From the NCBI GenBank assembly GCA_964583615.1, contig CAZOWM010000004.1:1-64000 (forward strand): a DNA stretch of 64,000 nt. The letters are read 5' to 3'. The notes below the pieces were generated by a model. That model did no database searches. It had not been told where the DNA came from and saw nothing but the letters and a program-made list of their open reading frames with translations. A program made the position numbers and the translations under genes. This document shows, in pieces, positions 18,737 through 28,052 of the stretch. Source of the DNA: CAZOWM01 sp964583615 (GTDB lineage Bacteria > Spirochaetota > B62-G9 > DRHN01). Position 1 is the stretch's first letter. Every line of letters begins with the position of its first letter.

Positions 18737-18833
18737 GCTGCGAGACCTCCGTTTCCTGTCGTTCCTTTATTAAGATAAACCGCATACAGATCGAAGTCCA
18801 TGGAAAAGAAGATCCCCTGCACAAAGTGCATTC

Positions 18834-19757
18834 TCAGTGAGAAACGAGCTTTCCCTGATAACTTTTTCTCATTTCGAACATTCTTTTGACTGCATCCAGC
18901 GCGCGCTGCTTGTCAAGCGACCAGCGTGGCTCGATCAGGGTCTGAGGGTCGGACTCTGCGACCAGACGGTCGACGATGACATCAGGCCGCGTATGCTCCA
19001 AAAAATCAACTGCCAGGCCTGCATACTCATCAAGCTTGAGAGGAACGAGCTCGCCTTTCCGGTACATTTCCGCGATTTTGGTTCCCTTCACAATGTTGAG
19101 GTTGTGGATCTTTATGCCGTCCACCGGAAGTGATGCCACGAATCGCGCAGTTCGGATCACGTCATCCCGCTTCTCCCACGGAAGCCCCACGATGACATGA
19201 GCGCTCACCATGATGTCATAGTGTTTCGTGAGCAGCACAGCGCGGGAGAAATCCTCTGCACTGTGCCCTCTGTTGATGAGCAGGAGGGTTGCATCGTTCG
19301 CTGACTGAAGGCCGTACTCGATCCACACTTCGAGCCCGCGCCTTCTGTAGGAGGAAATCAGTTCGAGCTTTTGTTCGTCTATACAGTCTGGCCGTGTTCC
19401 GATTGAGATCCCGACAAAGTCGCTGTCGGAACGCACTACAGAATCGTAGATTTTCTTCAACGTCTCGACAGGAGCGTAGGTATTGGTATAGGCCTGGAAG
19501 TACGCAATGTACTTGTGCGCACCGTACCGCCGCTCCATGATTTTCTTCCCCTGCAGGACCTGCTCATGAAGCGGAAGCCTCATGGTACCCCCCTTCCAGG
19601 ATCCTCCCGGTGAGCAGTACGCGCACCCCCCTGTTCCGATTTTCCCGTCCCTGTTTGGGCAGGTGAACCCCGCATCGAGCGATATCCTGTACACCTTTTC
19701 ACCAAATCTTTCCTGAAGATACGAGGAAAATGACCTGTAGAACGCGCGATCTCTCAT
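18834..19757 (-). CDS. radical SAM protein, TIGR01212/YhcC family
   Basis: A cytoplasmic iron-sulphur protein of about 307 residues. The family signature DAGFTCPNRDGKIGTGGCAYC holds the three cysteines that ligate the SAM-binding 4Fe-4S cluster, followed by the typical KYIAYFQAYTNTYAP and GLPWEKRDDVI strings. The biochemical role of YhcC is not established. The frame is open to a TTG at 19790; none of the candidate starts has a good ribosome-binding site, and I chose the first ATG. It is divergent from guaA and may share control with it. Confidence 0.85.
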   Translation of the reverse strand: MRDRAFYRSFSSYLQERFGEKVYRISLDAGFTCPNRDGKIGTGGCAYCSPGGSWKGGTMRLPLHEQVLQGKKIMERRYGAHKYIAYFQAYTNTYAPVETLKKIYDSVVRSDSDFVGISIGTRPDCIDEQKLELISSYRRRGLEVWIEYGLQSANDATLLLINRGHSAEDFSRAVLLTKHYDIMVSAHVIVGLPWEKRDDVIRTARFVASLPVDGIKIHNLNIVKGTKIAEMYRKGELVPLKLDEYAGLAVDFLEHTRPDVIVDRLVAESDPQTLIEPRWSLDKQRALDAVKRMFEMRKSYQGKLVSH

Positions 19758-19770
19758 GGCGGAAAATATC

Positions 19771-19785
19771 TGTGAATTTTTCACA
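19771..19785. promoter_or_regulatory. CRP/FNR-like palindrome between yhcC-type gene and guaA
   Basis: TGTGAATTTTTCACA is a perfect inverted repeat (TGTGA-N5-TCACA). It lies just upstream of TATAAT sequences at 19796-19806 that probably form the guaA -10 element, and in front of the divergent radical SAM gene. No regulator of this family is encoded in the window. Confidence 0.4.
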
Positions 19786-19826
19786 TACAATATATTATAA
19801 TATAATAAATTGAAGGGAACGACCCC

Positions 19827-21377
19827 ATGGGAAAAAATTTTGAGACCGTTCTTATCCTGGATTTCGGCTCACAGTACACCCAGCTCATTGCACGGAAATG
19901 CAGGGAGCTCGGCGTCTATTCAGAAATCGTTTCCTACGATATTTCCTCTAAAAGACTCCTCGGGTACAGCCCGAAAGGGCTGATTCTCTCAGGGGGGCCA
20001 AGCTCGGTGTATCAGGAACATGCGCCCCGTCCCGACCCCGACATCTTTACGCTCGGCATTCCCGTACTCGGGATATGCTACGGGCTTCAGATCATCGCAT
20101 CCCTGCTCGGCGGAAGGGTCAGGCCTTCGATGGAGCGTGAGTACGGCAGAGCACTGCTTCGTGTGAGCGACACGAGAAGCCTTTTCAGAGACATCGGGCC
20201 CAAGAGCGATACACTTGTGTGGATGAGCCACGGAGACGCAGTCGAAGCCATACCGAGTGGGTTTCACTCGATCGCGCACACCTCGAGCAGCCCCTTCGCT
20301 TCCATTGCAGATGAAAAAAGAAAAATATTCGGTGTCCAGTTCCATCCGGAAGTAGCTCACACGGAAAAAGGAAAACTGATCCTCGGGAATTTCCTCACGC
20401 ATGTGTGCGGCTTTTCTCATAACTGGAGCGTTGAAACCTTCATCGAAAGAGAAATAGAAAATATCCGCAGCAGGGTTGGGGATGAAAAAGTACTTTGCGC
20501 GCTTTCCGGCGGCGTCGACTCATCGGTCGTTGCGACACTTCTCGGAAAAGCGATCGGCAAGAACACAAAGGCGGTGTTCATCAACAACGGGCTGCTCAGA
20601 AAAAATGAGGCTGAAGAAGTCATCGGCACGTTCAAAAACGGCTTTGATCTCGACCTGCTCGCAGTCGATGCATCGGGCCGCTTCATGAAAAAACTCAGAA
20701 ACGTCACTGATCCGGAAGAAAAGAGGAAAATCATCGGAAGAGAGTTTATCAGTGTGTTCGAACACACGGCCCGCAAGCTTGGTGATATTAAGTTTCTCGC
20801 CCAGGGAACTCTGTACCCCGATGTAATCGAGTCGGTCTCCTTCAAGGGCCCGTCGGCAAAAATAAAGAGCCACCACAATGTGGGGGGGCTCCCGGAAAAG
20901 ATGAACCTCACGCTTATCGAACCGCTCCGGGAGCTGTTCAAGGATGAAGTGAGGGAACTCGGAAGGCTCCTGCAGATTCCCGTAAAGCTGGTGGGAAGGC
21001 ACCCCTTTCCGGGACCTGGGCTCGCAGTGCGAATCATCGGCGAAGTCACAGAAGAGCGTATTGCAATGCTGAAAGAGGCCGATGCTATTATAAGGCAGGA
21101 AATCACAAGCGCAGGCCTCTACGACAGCATCTGGCAGGCGTTCGGGGTTCTGCTTCCCATAAAAAGTGTGGGAGTAATGGGAGACGAGCGCACCTACGAA
21201 CACGCTTGTGTGCTTCGCTCAGTGAGCTCGGTGGACGGAATGACCGCCGACTGGTACAAAATGCCCTACGAAACACTTGGATCGATATCTTCACGGATAA
21301 TAAACGAGGTGAAGGGAATAAACAGGGTCGTCTACGATATATCGTCGAAACCTCCGGCAACGATTGAATGGGAGTAG
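19827..21377 (+). CDS. guaA: GMP synthase (glutamine-hydrolysing)
   Basis: Converts XMP, glutamine and ATP to GMP (516 aa). The N-terminal class I glutamine amidotransferase domain has [14 protein letters not shown], the nucleophile in GICYGLQ and the catalytic His in FHPEV. The ATP-pyrophosphatase domain has the PP-loop [10 protein letters not shown]. The C-terminal dimerisation domain ends with the family's PPATIEWE. An AAGGGA element precedes the ATG. Length and domain order are normal. Confidence 0.97.
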   Translation: MGKNFETVLILDFGSQYTQLIARKCRELGVYSEIVSYDISSKRLLGYSPKGLILSGGPSSVYQEHAPRPDPDIFTLGIPVLGICYGLQIIASLLGGRVRPSMEREYGRALLRVSDTRSLFRDIGPKSDTLVWMSHGDAVEAIPSGFHSIAHTSSSPFASIADEKRKIFGVQFHPEVAHTEKGKLILGNFLTHVCGFSHNWSVETFIEREIENIRSRVGDEKVLCALSGGVDSSVVATLLGKAIGKNTKAVFINNGLLRKNEAEEVIGTFKNGFDLDLLAVDASGRFMKKLRNVTDPEEKRKIIGREFISVFEHTARKLGDIKFLAQGTLYPDVIESVSFKGPSAKIKSHHNVGGLPEKMNLTLIEPLRELFKDEVRELGRLLQIPVKLVGRHPFPGPGLAVRIIGEVTEERIAMLKEADAIIRQEITSAGLYDSIWQAFGVLLPIKSVGVMGDERTYEHACVLRSVSSVDGMTADWYKMPYETLGSISSRIINEVKGINRVVYDISSKPPATIEWE

Positions 21378-21378
21378 C

Positions 21379-21543
21379 ATGAGAACCTATTATGAGCTGC
21401 TGAACGTCGAAACGGACGCGGATAAAGAAGTGAGTATAACGGGTTCCGGTCCCGTCTTTCCTCGAGGACGGAAGCATATTTTGGGTTCCTGTAAGGAGGA
21501 TAAAACAAAAGGAATATGCATTTTTCATGATCCGATACTTTAA
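21379..21543 (+). pseudogene. J-domain gene fragment
   Basis: A 54-codon frame beginning one base after the guaA stop. Its first 17 residues, MRTYYELLNVETDADKE, match the opening of a DnaJ-type J domain, but the remaining 37 residues do not: helix II and the HPD motif are absent. This looks like a J-domain gene cut off after helix I and joined to unrelated sequence. The fragment is in the same reading frame as the large protein that follows, separated by the TAA at 21541. Confidence 0.45.
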
Positions 21544-21594
21544 AGTGAAAATTCGCGTCATTCGACCAGGACTGCATTCATAAGGAGAGATACA

Positions 21595-23178
21595 CTGAAT
21601 ACGCAAAAAAGCAGCAAACCAGAGAAGCTGGGGTTCTTCAAAAGGCTGTTTGGTGGAAATGCAGCGCACCGAAGGGCGTTCAGACAGCTGAAACGGGAGC
21701 TTTCACACGCCCGAATCGACCTCTACAAGATCAAGCATGACCTGATCCAGACAGGAATTGCAAAACTCCTCTACGACGTGTACAAGCTGACCTACCCCTT
21801 CAAACAGGTCATCACACTCGACTCTTCAACGAAACGCTTTCTTCCGTCTTTTGACGAAGGCTTCGTACTCTCCTATCACGATGAGGCGGAGATTGAGCTC
21901 TACAACAAGCTCACCGAGGAATATATCAGGAAACTCGTGACAAAGTACGGGGTGAAAAAGACCACCCAGTACATCGAAAAGCTGGTCAGGGAATACTTCG
22001 ATCAATTCGACACGGAAAAGACAAAACAGATCAACATCGTATACACAAACTTCCTCGAGTTCGTTCGTTTTGCAAAGTTCGACTTCTATCCGATTCTGCG
22101 GGAGTTTGATCCCGACCTCGATGAAGGCAATTTCATTAAAAAACCTTCATTCGGGCCTGCTGAGGGGTCGTTTCTGCGGAACGACCTCCTGAAGCTCCAC
22201 AAGGCGCTGTATTCGTTCGAGGTGGAGAAAAATCTCGATGAGGCAATTGATATTTTCAAAAAGGTAAAAAATTTTGAACCGGTCAGCAGAAACAACTTCA
22301 ACAAACTGAAGAATCTCATAAGCACGCTTCAGAAAAACAACTACATCTCGCTGATCATCCGTGCCATAGACAGAAACCCTGCTCCGATCCCGGCGGACCG
22401 CATGGAACAGGTAAACGTTATGAAGTCCTTCTCTCACAAACGCAGAGGAGATGTCTACGCTTTTCTCACCTCGATAAAAAACAAGATAAAAGAGGATTCC
22501 GTCAGCTCCCTGGTTTCACAGCTCTTCAGTGACGAGTCTCTACAGAGAGTAAAAAACTATAACGAACAGAAAAACGACCAGTTTAAAAACCTCGGACTCC
22601 CCATGTTCGAACACGTGGACCCTTTGAACTATGTAAAGGCGTTCATTACCGATAAGTACAAGGTATACATCAACGATATAATAAACGAGCTCATCGTGAG
22701 CGGGATTTTCATCAACAAGGAGGTCCTGAACGACCTGTCCAACAGCTACTATACGCTCAACGGTCACCTGAAACAGATCACGGAGTTCGACAATGACCTT
22801 GACACCGAAGGAACACACAGCAGAACCATCAAGCGGCTCCTCTACACTGTAAAAAAGGACACGAACTCGAGGAACATCCTCGAAAATACCATTACCACGA
22901 TAAACACAAAGGCAAAAATTCTCATCGATGAAGAGGTAATGAACATAAAACAGATGGCGATCTGCCTGAAAAACGTGCTGGAGGACTACAAGAAAAAAAC
23001 CCCCGCGATCATTTCCAACATCAAAAAACTTCGTATGAACAACAACGCGCAGTTCATCGAGGAGCTTCTCGAGGCATACAAGGACATCTATCTTTTCCTC
23101 AAGCTTATGGGAAATTTTGTTTCCCTGAATGTATCCAAGTCTGAAATAGAAAAACAGAAATTCACAATAAAAGAATAA
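21595..23178 (+). CDS. large uncharacterised protein, possibly a spirochaete-restricted DUF5312-type family
   Basis: A mostly helical, Lys/Asp-rich cytoplasmic protein of up to 527 residues without membrane segments or known catalytic motifs. The first GTG in frame is at 21778 but has no ribosome-binding site, and the 61 codons upstream of it (including KLGFFKRLFGGNAAHRR) read as real coding sequence. The best Shine-Dalgarno, AAGGAGAG at 21582-21589, stands five bases before a CTG at 21595, so translation may start at CTG. My link to DUF5312 is from memory of spirochaete proteins of similar size and is weak. It precedes a small membrane protein and glmS. Confidence 0.7.
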   Translation: MNTQKSSKPEKLGFFKRLFGGNAAHRRAFRQLKRELSHARIDLYKIKHDLIQTGIAKLLYDVYKLTYPFKQVITLDSSTKRFLPSFDEGFVLSYHDEAEIELYNKLTEEYIRKLVTKYGVKKTTQYIEKLVREYFDQFDTEKTKQINIVYTNFLEFVRFAKFDFYPILREFDPDLDEGNFIKKPSFGPAEGSFLRNDLLKLHKALYSFEVEKNLDEAIDIFKKVKNFEPVSRNNFNKLKNLISTLQKNNYISLIIRAIDRNPAPIPADRMEQVNVMKSFSHKRRGDVYAFLTSIKNKIKEDSVSSLVSQLFSDESLQRVKNYNEQKNDQFKNLGLPMFEHVDPLNYVKAFITDKYKVYINDIINELIVSGIFINKEVLNDLSNSYYTLNGHLKQITEFDNDLDTEGTHSRTIKRLLYTVKKDTNSRNILENTITTINTKAKILIDEEVMNIKQMAICLKNVLEDYKKKTPAIISNIKKLRMNNNAQFIEELLEAYKDIYLFLKLMGNFVSLNVSKSEIEKQKFTIKE

Positions 23179-23241
23179 AAGGTATCTGAAACAGCAAGCC
23201 TTACCCGGCACATTTCCATCCAAACGGAGGATGCACATAAA

Positions 23242-23823
23242 ATGAAAAGAAAAAGCAAACAGTTTCTCATCGGAATTGCGCTCATCGTGATCAGTATCTT
23301 TGTAGTCTATTTCAACATGCAGTTTTTCGAAGGGAGCTTTAAAAAACTGTGGCCCGCGATTCTTCTTCTTTTCGGAATGTTCCTCTACCTCTACTATTTT
23401 TCCACTAAAAAGAAAAAAAATCGCCTTGCCGCGCTGTTTATTGCGACCTTCATCGCGGTCTCATCAGTTCCGCTCTTCGTGCTCACAGTTACCTCGTTCA
23501 GTCACTTTCGTGTCCTGTGGCCGGGGTTTGTGTTTGCGCTGGGAATCGCACTTCTCTCTCTTTATTTTTACGGGAGGAGGAAAAAGGGCACTCTTTTTGG
23601 GGCAGCAGTTTTTCTTTCCATCTCTGTTCTCATATGGATTGTCTTCTCTCTGGAATCCCAGTTCGGGCTGGTGATCGGGGTTTCTTTCTTTATCGTGGGA
23701 GCAGCATTTCTCACACGAGGGTTCATCAAGGAAGTAAAGGAACCAGAGTCAGGGCCCCTACCTGAATCGCCCGGGCCACCGCCTGTGAAGGTTTCAGAAG
23801 AGGATGAAGACGTGGAAGAGTGA
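23242..23823 (+). CDS. six-helix membrane protein with acidic C-terminal tail
   Basis: A 193-residue protein with six predicted transmembrane helices between residues 8 and 160 and an acidic, Pro-rich cytoplasmic tail. Repeated FxxLWPAILLLFG / FRVLWPGFVFALG units resemble the N-terminal membrane module of LiaF/LiaI-type proteins (DUF5668-like). Function is unknown. A GGAGG element precedes the ATG. The frame overlaps a longer open frame for glmS, but not the true glmS start. Confidence 0.7.
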   Translation: MKRKSKQFLIGIALIVISIFVVYFNMQFFEGSFKKLWPAILLLFGMFLYLYYFSTKKKKNRLAALFIATFIAVSSVPLFVLTVTSFSHFRVLWPGFVFALGIALLSLYFYGRRKKGTLFGAAVFLSISVLIWIVFSLESQFGLVIGVSFFIVGAAFLTRGFIKEVKEPESGPLPESPGPPPVKVSEEDEDVEE

Positions 23824-23899
23824 GAATTCGCGATATACTGATACTGTAAGAATACACCTGATAATTTATTCCCGCTTGTTGAAGGGTGAGGAGGAGAGC

Positions 23900-25726
23900 A
23901 TGTGCGGAATAGTCGGATACATAGGAAAGAAGCCTGCTGTCCCGATATTGATCGACGGCCTGAAACGCCTCGAGTACCGCGGATACGACTCGGCAGGGCT
24001 TGCGGTTTTAGAAGATAACAAGATACGGATCGAAAAAACCCAGGGAAAGGTCCAGGACCTCAAGAAACTGATTGCAGAGAGCAACATCCGGGGGTGTATG
24101 GGAATCGCGCATACGCGGTGGGCGACCCACGGCGAGCCGAACAGCGCAAACGCGCACCCCCATGTCGACTGCACCGGTGACATCGCAATCGTTCACAACG
24201 GCATCATCGAGAACTACGCGGTGCTGAAAACATACCTCAGAGACCGCGGCCACACGTTTCGCAGCGACACGGACACGGAGGTCATCGCACACCTCATCGA
24301 AGACGACTATACCGGGAATCTCTTTGAAACACTTCTGTTTTCTCTTGCAAAACTCGAGGGAACCTACGGGCTTGCGATCATCTCAAAGAAGGAACCGGAC
24401 AAGATCTTTGCCGCACGAAAGGGAAGCCCTCTCATCATAGGAAAAGGGAACGGTGAGTATTTTGTCGCGTCCGACGTCGCGGCTGTTCTCCGCTACACCA
24501 ACCAGATCATCTATCTCGAAGACGGCGAGGTCGCGGAGGTGAGCTGTGAAGGTGTGAGTGTGAAAAGCGACGACAACTCCCACGTTTCCAAAGAGGTTCA
24601 GGAAATATCCTGGAATCTCGCGATGATCGAAAAGGACGGATACGCACACTTCATGCTCAAGGAGATTCATGAGCAGCCCACCTCTCTTCACAACGCGATT
24701 CGCGGGCGACTCAACGACGAAGAAGGCACCGCACGTCTCGACGGGCTGATAGAGTACCTCGACTATATGAAGAGCGCACAGAGGATCATCATCACCTCGT
24801 GCGGAACCTCATGGCACTCCGCGCTGATCGGCGAGTACGTCATCGAGGAGCTCGCGGGGATTCCCGTGGAAGTGGAATACGCCTCAGAGTTCAGGTACAG
24901 AAGCCCCATTATCAACAGTGGAGACATCGTGCTCGTCATCAGCCAGTCAGGAGAAACCGCAGACACACTCGGGGCTCTGCGGGAGGCAAAAAGAAAGGGC
25001 GCCGTTGTGCTCGGTATCTGCAATGTCGTTGGGAGTACGATCGCCCGCGAGAGCCATGCAGGGGTATACATCCACGCAGGGCCTGAAATCGGTGTTGCTT
25101 CCACCAAGGCGTTCACCTCTCAGGTGCTCGTGCTGAGCATGATCGCGCTCATGCTCGGGAGGATGAGGTCACTCCCCCTGGAACAGGGGCGAAAAATCGT
25201 CAGTGCTTTTCGTGAGCTCCCCGGGCTCGTCGGAGAAATCCTGAAAAAGGACTCTGAGATTCGCGGAATAGCAGAAAAGCTCTTCAAGCACAATAATGCG
25301 CTGTATCTGGGAAGGGGGTACAACTTTCCCGTTGCCCTGGAAGGGGCACTCAAGCTTAAGGAGATTTCCTATGTACACGCAGAGGGGTACCCTGCAGCGG
25401 AGATGAAGCACGGCCCCATCGCACTGATCGACACCAATATGCCGGTGATTGTCATCGCCACGAAGGACGCTATCTACGAAAAGATCATGAGCAACATCGA
25501 GGAGATCAAGGCACGGAACGGGAAAATACTGTCGATCATCAACAGCGGGGACAAAAAAATCAGGGAACTCTCCGATTACAGTTTCGAAGTGCCGTCCACC
25601 ATGACATTCCTCTCCCCCATCATCAACACCATTCCGCTCCAGCTCTTCGCCTACTACGTTGCGGTGCGGAGAGGGTGCAATGTGGATCAGCCGAGAAATC
25701 TCGCGAAAAGCGTGACTGTAGAATAG
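23900..25726 (+). CDS. glmS: glutamine--fructose-6-phosphate aminotransferase (isomerising)
   Basis: Makes glucosamine 6-phosphate from fructose 6-phosphate and glutamine, the first step to UDP-GlcNAc and peptidoglycan. The protein (608 aa) begins MCGIVGYIG, where Cys2 becomes the N-terminal nucleophile of the glutaminase domain. Two SIS sugar isomerase domains follow (TSCGTSWHSA, QSGETADT, and LGRGYNFPVALEGALKLKE), and the C-terminus NLAKSVTVE is diagnostic. The open frame extends to 23804, but GGAGGAGAG and the required Cys2 fix the start at 23900. I see no glmS ribozyme-like leader. Confidence 0.97.
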   Translation: MCGIVGYIGKKPAVPILIDGLKRLEYRGYDSAGLAVLEDNKIRIEKTQGKVQDLKKLIAESNIRGCMGIAHTRWATHGEPNSANAHPHVDCTGDIAIVHNGIIENYAVLKTYLRDRGHTFRSDTDTEVIAHLIEDDYTGNLFETLLFSLAKLEGTYGLAIISKKEPDKIFAARKGSPLIIGKGNGEYFVASDVAAVLRYTNQIIYLEDGEVAEVSCEGVSVKSDDNSHVSKEVQEISWNLAMIEKDGYAHFMLKEIHEQPTSLHNAIRGRLNDEEGTARLDGLIEYLDYMKSAQRIIITSCGTSWHSALIGEYVIEELAGIPVEVEYASEFRYRSPIINSGDIVLVISQSGETADTLGALREAKRKGAVVLGICNVVGSTIARESHAGVYIHAGPEIGVASTKAFTSQVLVLSMIALMLGRMRSLPLEQGRKIVSAFRELPGLVGEILKKDSEIRGIAEKLFKHNNALYLGRGYNFPVALEGALKLKEISYVHAEGYPAAEMKHGPIALIDTNMPVIVIATKDAIYEKIMSNIEEIKARNGKILSIINSGDKKIRELSDYSFEVPSTMTFLSPIINTIPLQLFAYYVAVRRGCNVDQPRNLAKSVTVE

Positions 25727-25809
25727 GCTCGTTTTAAGGAAAGAACACGGCACGAAGGGTGACCCATTTACTCAGTTTTTTCTTTTTGTACGTCTGCTCG
25801 AGAAACCAT

Positions 25810-25909
25810 NNNNNNNNNNNNNNNNNNNNNNNNNNNNNNNNNNNNNNNNNNNNNNNNNNNNNNNNNNNNNNNNNNNNNNNNNNNNNNNNNNNNNNNNNNN
25901 NNNNNNNNN
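25810..25909. other. assembly gap of 100 N
   Basis: Exactly 100 unknown bases, a scaffolding placeholder. AGAAACCAT occurs directly before and directly after the run, so the two contig ends probably overlap and the true gap may be zero. Confidence 0.98.
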
Positions 25910-25941
25910 AGAAACCATGTTTCCAGTTACCCATCCTCACC

Positions 25942-26760
25942 TCACCCGGAGTGCGTTCTCACGAACCAGTCGATGAGGCGGCGGGCGATGCTTATTCTTC
26001 CGGGGATCGGGGGAAGTCCGGTTGCCCCGAACCACCCCGCTTCGATGATCTCTTTTTTGTCGATCCTGATCTCACCTTTGTCATGATCCGCTGTAAAGGC
26101 GATCATGAGTGAGTCGGGAAATGGCCAAGGCTGGCTTCCGAAATAGCGAATGTTCTTGACCCTGATTCCCACCTCTTCCATTATCTCACGCTCGACACAC
26201 TGCTCAAGCGTCTCGCCAGGCTCGACGAATCCTGCAATCACGCTGTACAGCTTCACGGGGAATCTCCTCGCCCGTGCGAGCAGGATTTTATCCCTTTTCA
26301 GCACCGCGGTGATTATGGCAGGGGAGATACGGGGAAAATTTTTAAGCCCGCATTTCAGGCACATCTTTGCCCGCTCATCAGGAACAGGCACTGTCTGCGC
26401 TCCGCAGCGGCCACAGTACTGATGATTTTTGTCCCAATTTTTTATTTGAACCGCCCTGCTCGAAAGCCAGAACAGCTCGTCATCGATCCGCCCGAAAAGT
26501 TCCCGAAGCCCCAAAAACGCCATCCCGTCGGGGAGCTTGGTGCCTGGATCAAGCTCCACGGTATAGCACGGTTTCCCGTCGAGCTGCCCGAGATATTGGG
26601 TTCTTACCGGATTAAGCTTGAAAGCGGAGAGATCCGGAACAAAGGGAATCTCCGCTCTTTTTCCGTCGAAAAGGATCATGAGCTGGTCTTCTCGAAATGC
26701 ATACCACCACGCAGACGTTTCCTTAGACCGAAGGGGCAGGACAGATGAAATAAACCGCAT
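25942..26760 (-). CDS. nudC: NADH pyrophosphatase / NAD-RNA decapping Nudix hydrolase
   Basis: Hydrolyses NAD(H) to NMN(H) and AMP and can remove NAD caps from RNA. A zinc ribbon (YCGRCGA and MCLKCGL) lies in the middle, followed by the Nudix box GFVEPGETLEQCVEREIMEEVGI and, about 17 residues later, SQPWPFPDS, the motif that distinguishes NudC from other Nudix enzymes. The frame is open to 26874, but GGAGG six bases before the ATG at 26760 sets a 272-residue protein. It is downstream of the membrane ferredoxin gene on the same strand. Confidence 0.93.
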   Translation of the reverse strand: MRFISSVLPLRSKETSAWWYAFREDQLMILFDGKRAEIPFVPDLSAFKLNPVRTQYLGQLDGKPCYTVELDPGTKLPDGMAFLGLRELFGRIDDELFWLSSRAVQIKNWDKNHQYCGRCGAQTVPVPDERAKMCLKCGLKNFPRISPAIITAVLKRDKILLARARRFPVKLYSVIAGFVEPGETLEQCVEREIMEEVGIRVKNIRYFGSQPWPFPDSLMIAFTADHDKGEIRIDKKEIIEAGWFGATGLPPIPGRISIARRLIDWFVRTHSG

Positions 26761-26870
26761 CAGAAACCTCCAAGATACATTGTGATCTCTTTTTGCGTTT
26801 CCGTACCGTGTGTTCCCGCACACACGCAGAAGCAAGTTCCCTTCAACGTAACGCGCAACCCGCGCGCCTG

Positions 26871-28034
26871 TCAATTTATTTCCCCAAGGTAATCAGAAAG
26901 CTTCTGTTTCACGGTTTTGAGCGTGAGCGATGCCTGCAGATCCTCCAAGTCGTAGAGCTTTGTCGACTCAGGCATATTCTCCTCCACCCCGAGAACCTGC
27001 CGGAGCATTTCTGAATCAAGGCCCATTCCACGCGCGATCTCCTCCATTGTCATCGTACCCCTGATCTCTTCCACGCCGATTTTCCCCCTCTGCACCTTCG
27101 CATTTCGTGATGTATGAAAAAACCCTCCAGCGTGGGCAAAGAGAATCGGAGCGGCAAACACCAAAACGATCAGCACACCCGTGACAAGTCGTCTTTTCAT
27201 CGGATAAAGTGACGCTCTGGAAAAAGAAAAGCTCATCCCCGCCTCCTTCGGGCACACGGTGAGACAGTTTCCGCATCGGTTGCACCGGGTATCAAGAACT
27301 GTGGTCTTTTTCTCAAGGGGGATTCTCATAGGGCACATCCGTGAACAGGCACCGCATGCAGAGCACTCTGCGCTGTTTCTTCTGATTTTCCACGGCGCGA
27401 AAAGCTGCACAAGGCCGATCAGCGCACCGAACGGGCAGAACCACCGGCACCACGGCCGTTCGAAAAACAGGGAAAGTGCGAGTACCGCCCCCAAAACGAT
27501 CATGGCTGAAGGCAGAACGTCTCCCATCCAGAAGTGAAAGAGCGCGTAATAGGGGTCTACCCGCTGGAACACAAGGCTCACCATCTGTGTCGTTTTGAGA
27601 AGAACCAGAACGAGCACGGCATAGCGGAGATACCCGAGCACCCGGTCGGCCCGCTCTCCGATAAACCGGTTGTACCGTTTTCCGAATATCTTTTTGCCGA
27701 TGGTGCCGATCCATTCCTGCACCGATCCGAGCGGGCAGAGCCACCCGCAGAACACCGCCCCGAAAAGCAGTGTCACAAGCATCACTCCTGCGAACACCCA
27801 CAGATTGGATTCGTGTATCTTCGGAATAAACGAACCGTCCATCACGAGCCGGCCTGCTGTTTCCACCGCCCCAAACGGGCAGACCGCATGAAAGTTATGC
27901 AAAACAGGCCAGGGAACATCCATTCCGTTTTTTTCTGCATAATGGGAAAACGCCACGGCGAATATGAAGAGGAAAAACACAATCTGGATGCTTCTTCTGG
28001 CCCACAAAGCGCTTCTCTTTTTTACCCGATTCAT
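26871..28034 (-). CDS. NapH/NosR-type membrane 4Fe-4S electron-transfer protein
   Basis: A 387-residue inner-membrane protein with about five to six transmembrane helices. Two CGWLCPLG/CRWFCPFG-type motifs (C-x3-C-P) lie at membrane edges, as in NapH, NosR and YccM. Two cytoplasmic ferredoxin motifs follow: CSACGACSRMCP and CNRCGNCLTVCP, each able to hold a 4Fe-4S cluster. A C-terminal extension of about 90 residues after the last helix is not part of NapH. GAGGAGGG precedes the ATG. The first gene of the set, at 28053, encodes a small secreted protein. It probably passes electrons between the quinone pool or cytoplasmic donors and an extracytoplasmic partner that cannot be named. Confidence 0.87.
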   Translation of the reverse strand: MNRVKKRSALWARRSIQIVFFLFIFAVAFSHYAEKNGMDVPWPVLHNFHAVCPFGAVETAGRLVMDGSFIPKIHESNLWVFAGVMLVTLLFGAVFCGWLCPLGSVQEWIGTIGKKIFGKRYNRFIGERADRVLGYLRYAVLVLVLLKTTQMVSLVFQRVDPYYALFHFWMGDVLPSAMIVLGAVLALSLFFERPWCRWFCPFGALIGLVQLFAPWKIRRNSAECSACGACSRMCPMRIPLEKKTTVLDTRCNRCGNCLTVCPKEAGMSFSFSRASLYPMKRRLVTGVLIVLVFAAPILFAHAGGFFHTSRNAKVQRGKIGVEEIRGTMTMEEIARGMGLDSEMLRQVLGVEENMPESTKLYDLEDLQASLTLKTVKQKLSDYLGEIN

Positions 28035-28052
28035 CTTCCACCCTCCTCTTGT

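Noticed and set aside
18733..18831. 32-codon minus-strand ORF between the radical SAM and TlpA-like genes, overlapping the latter by ATGA
   Set aside because: No ribosome-binding site and no family; the overlap alone is not enough.
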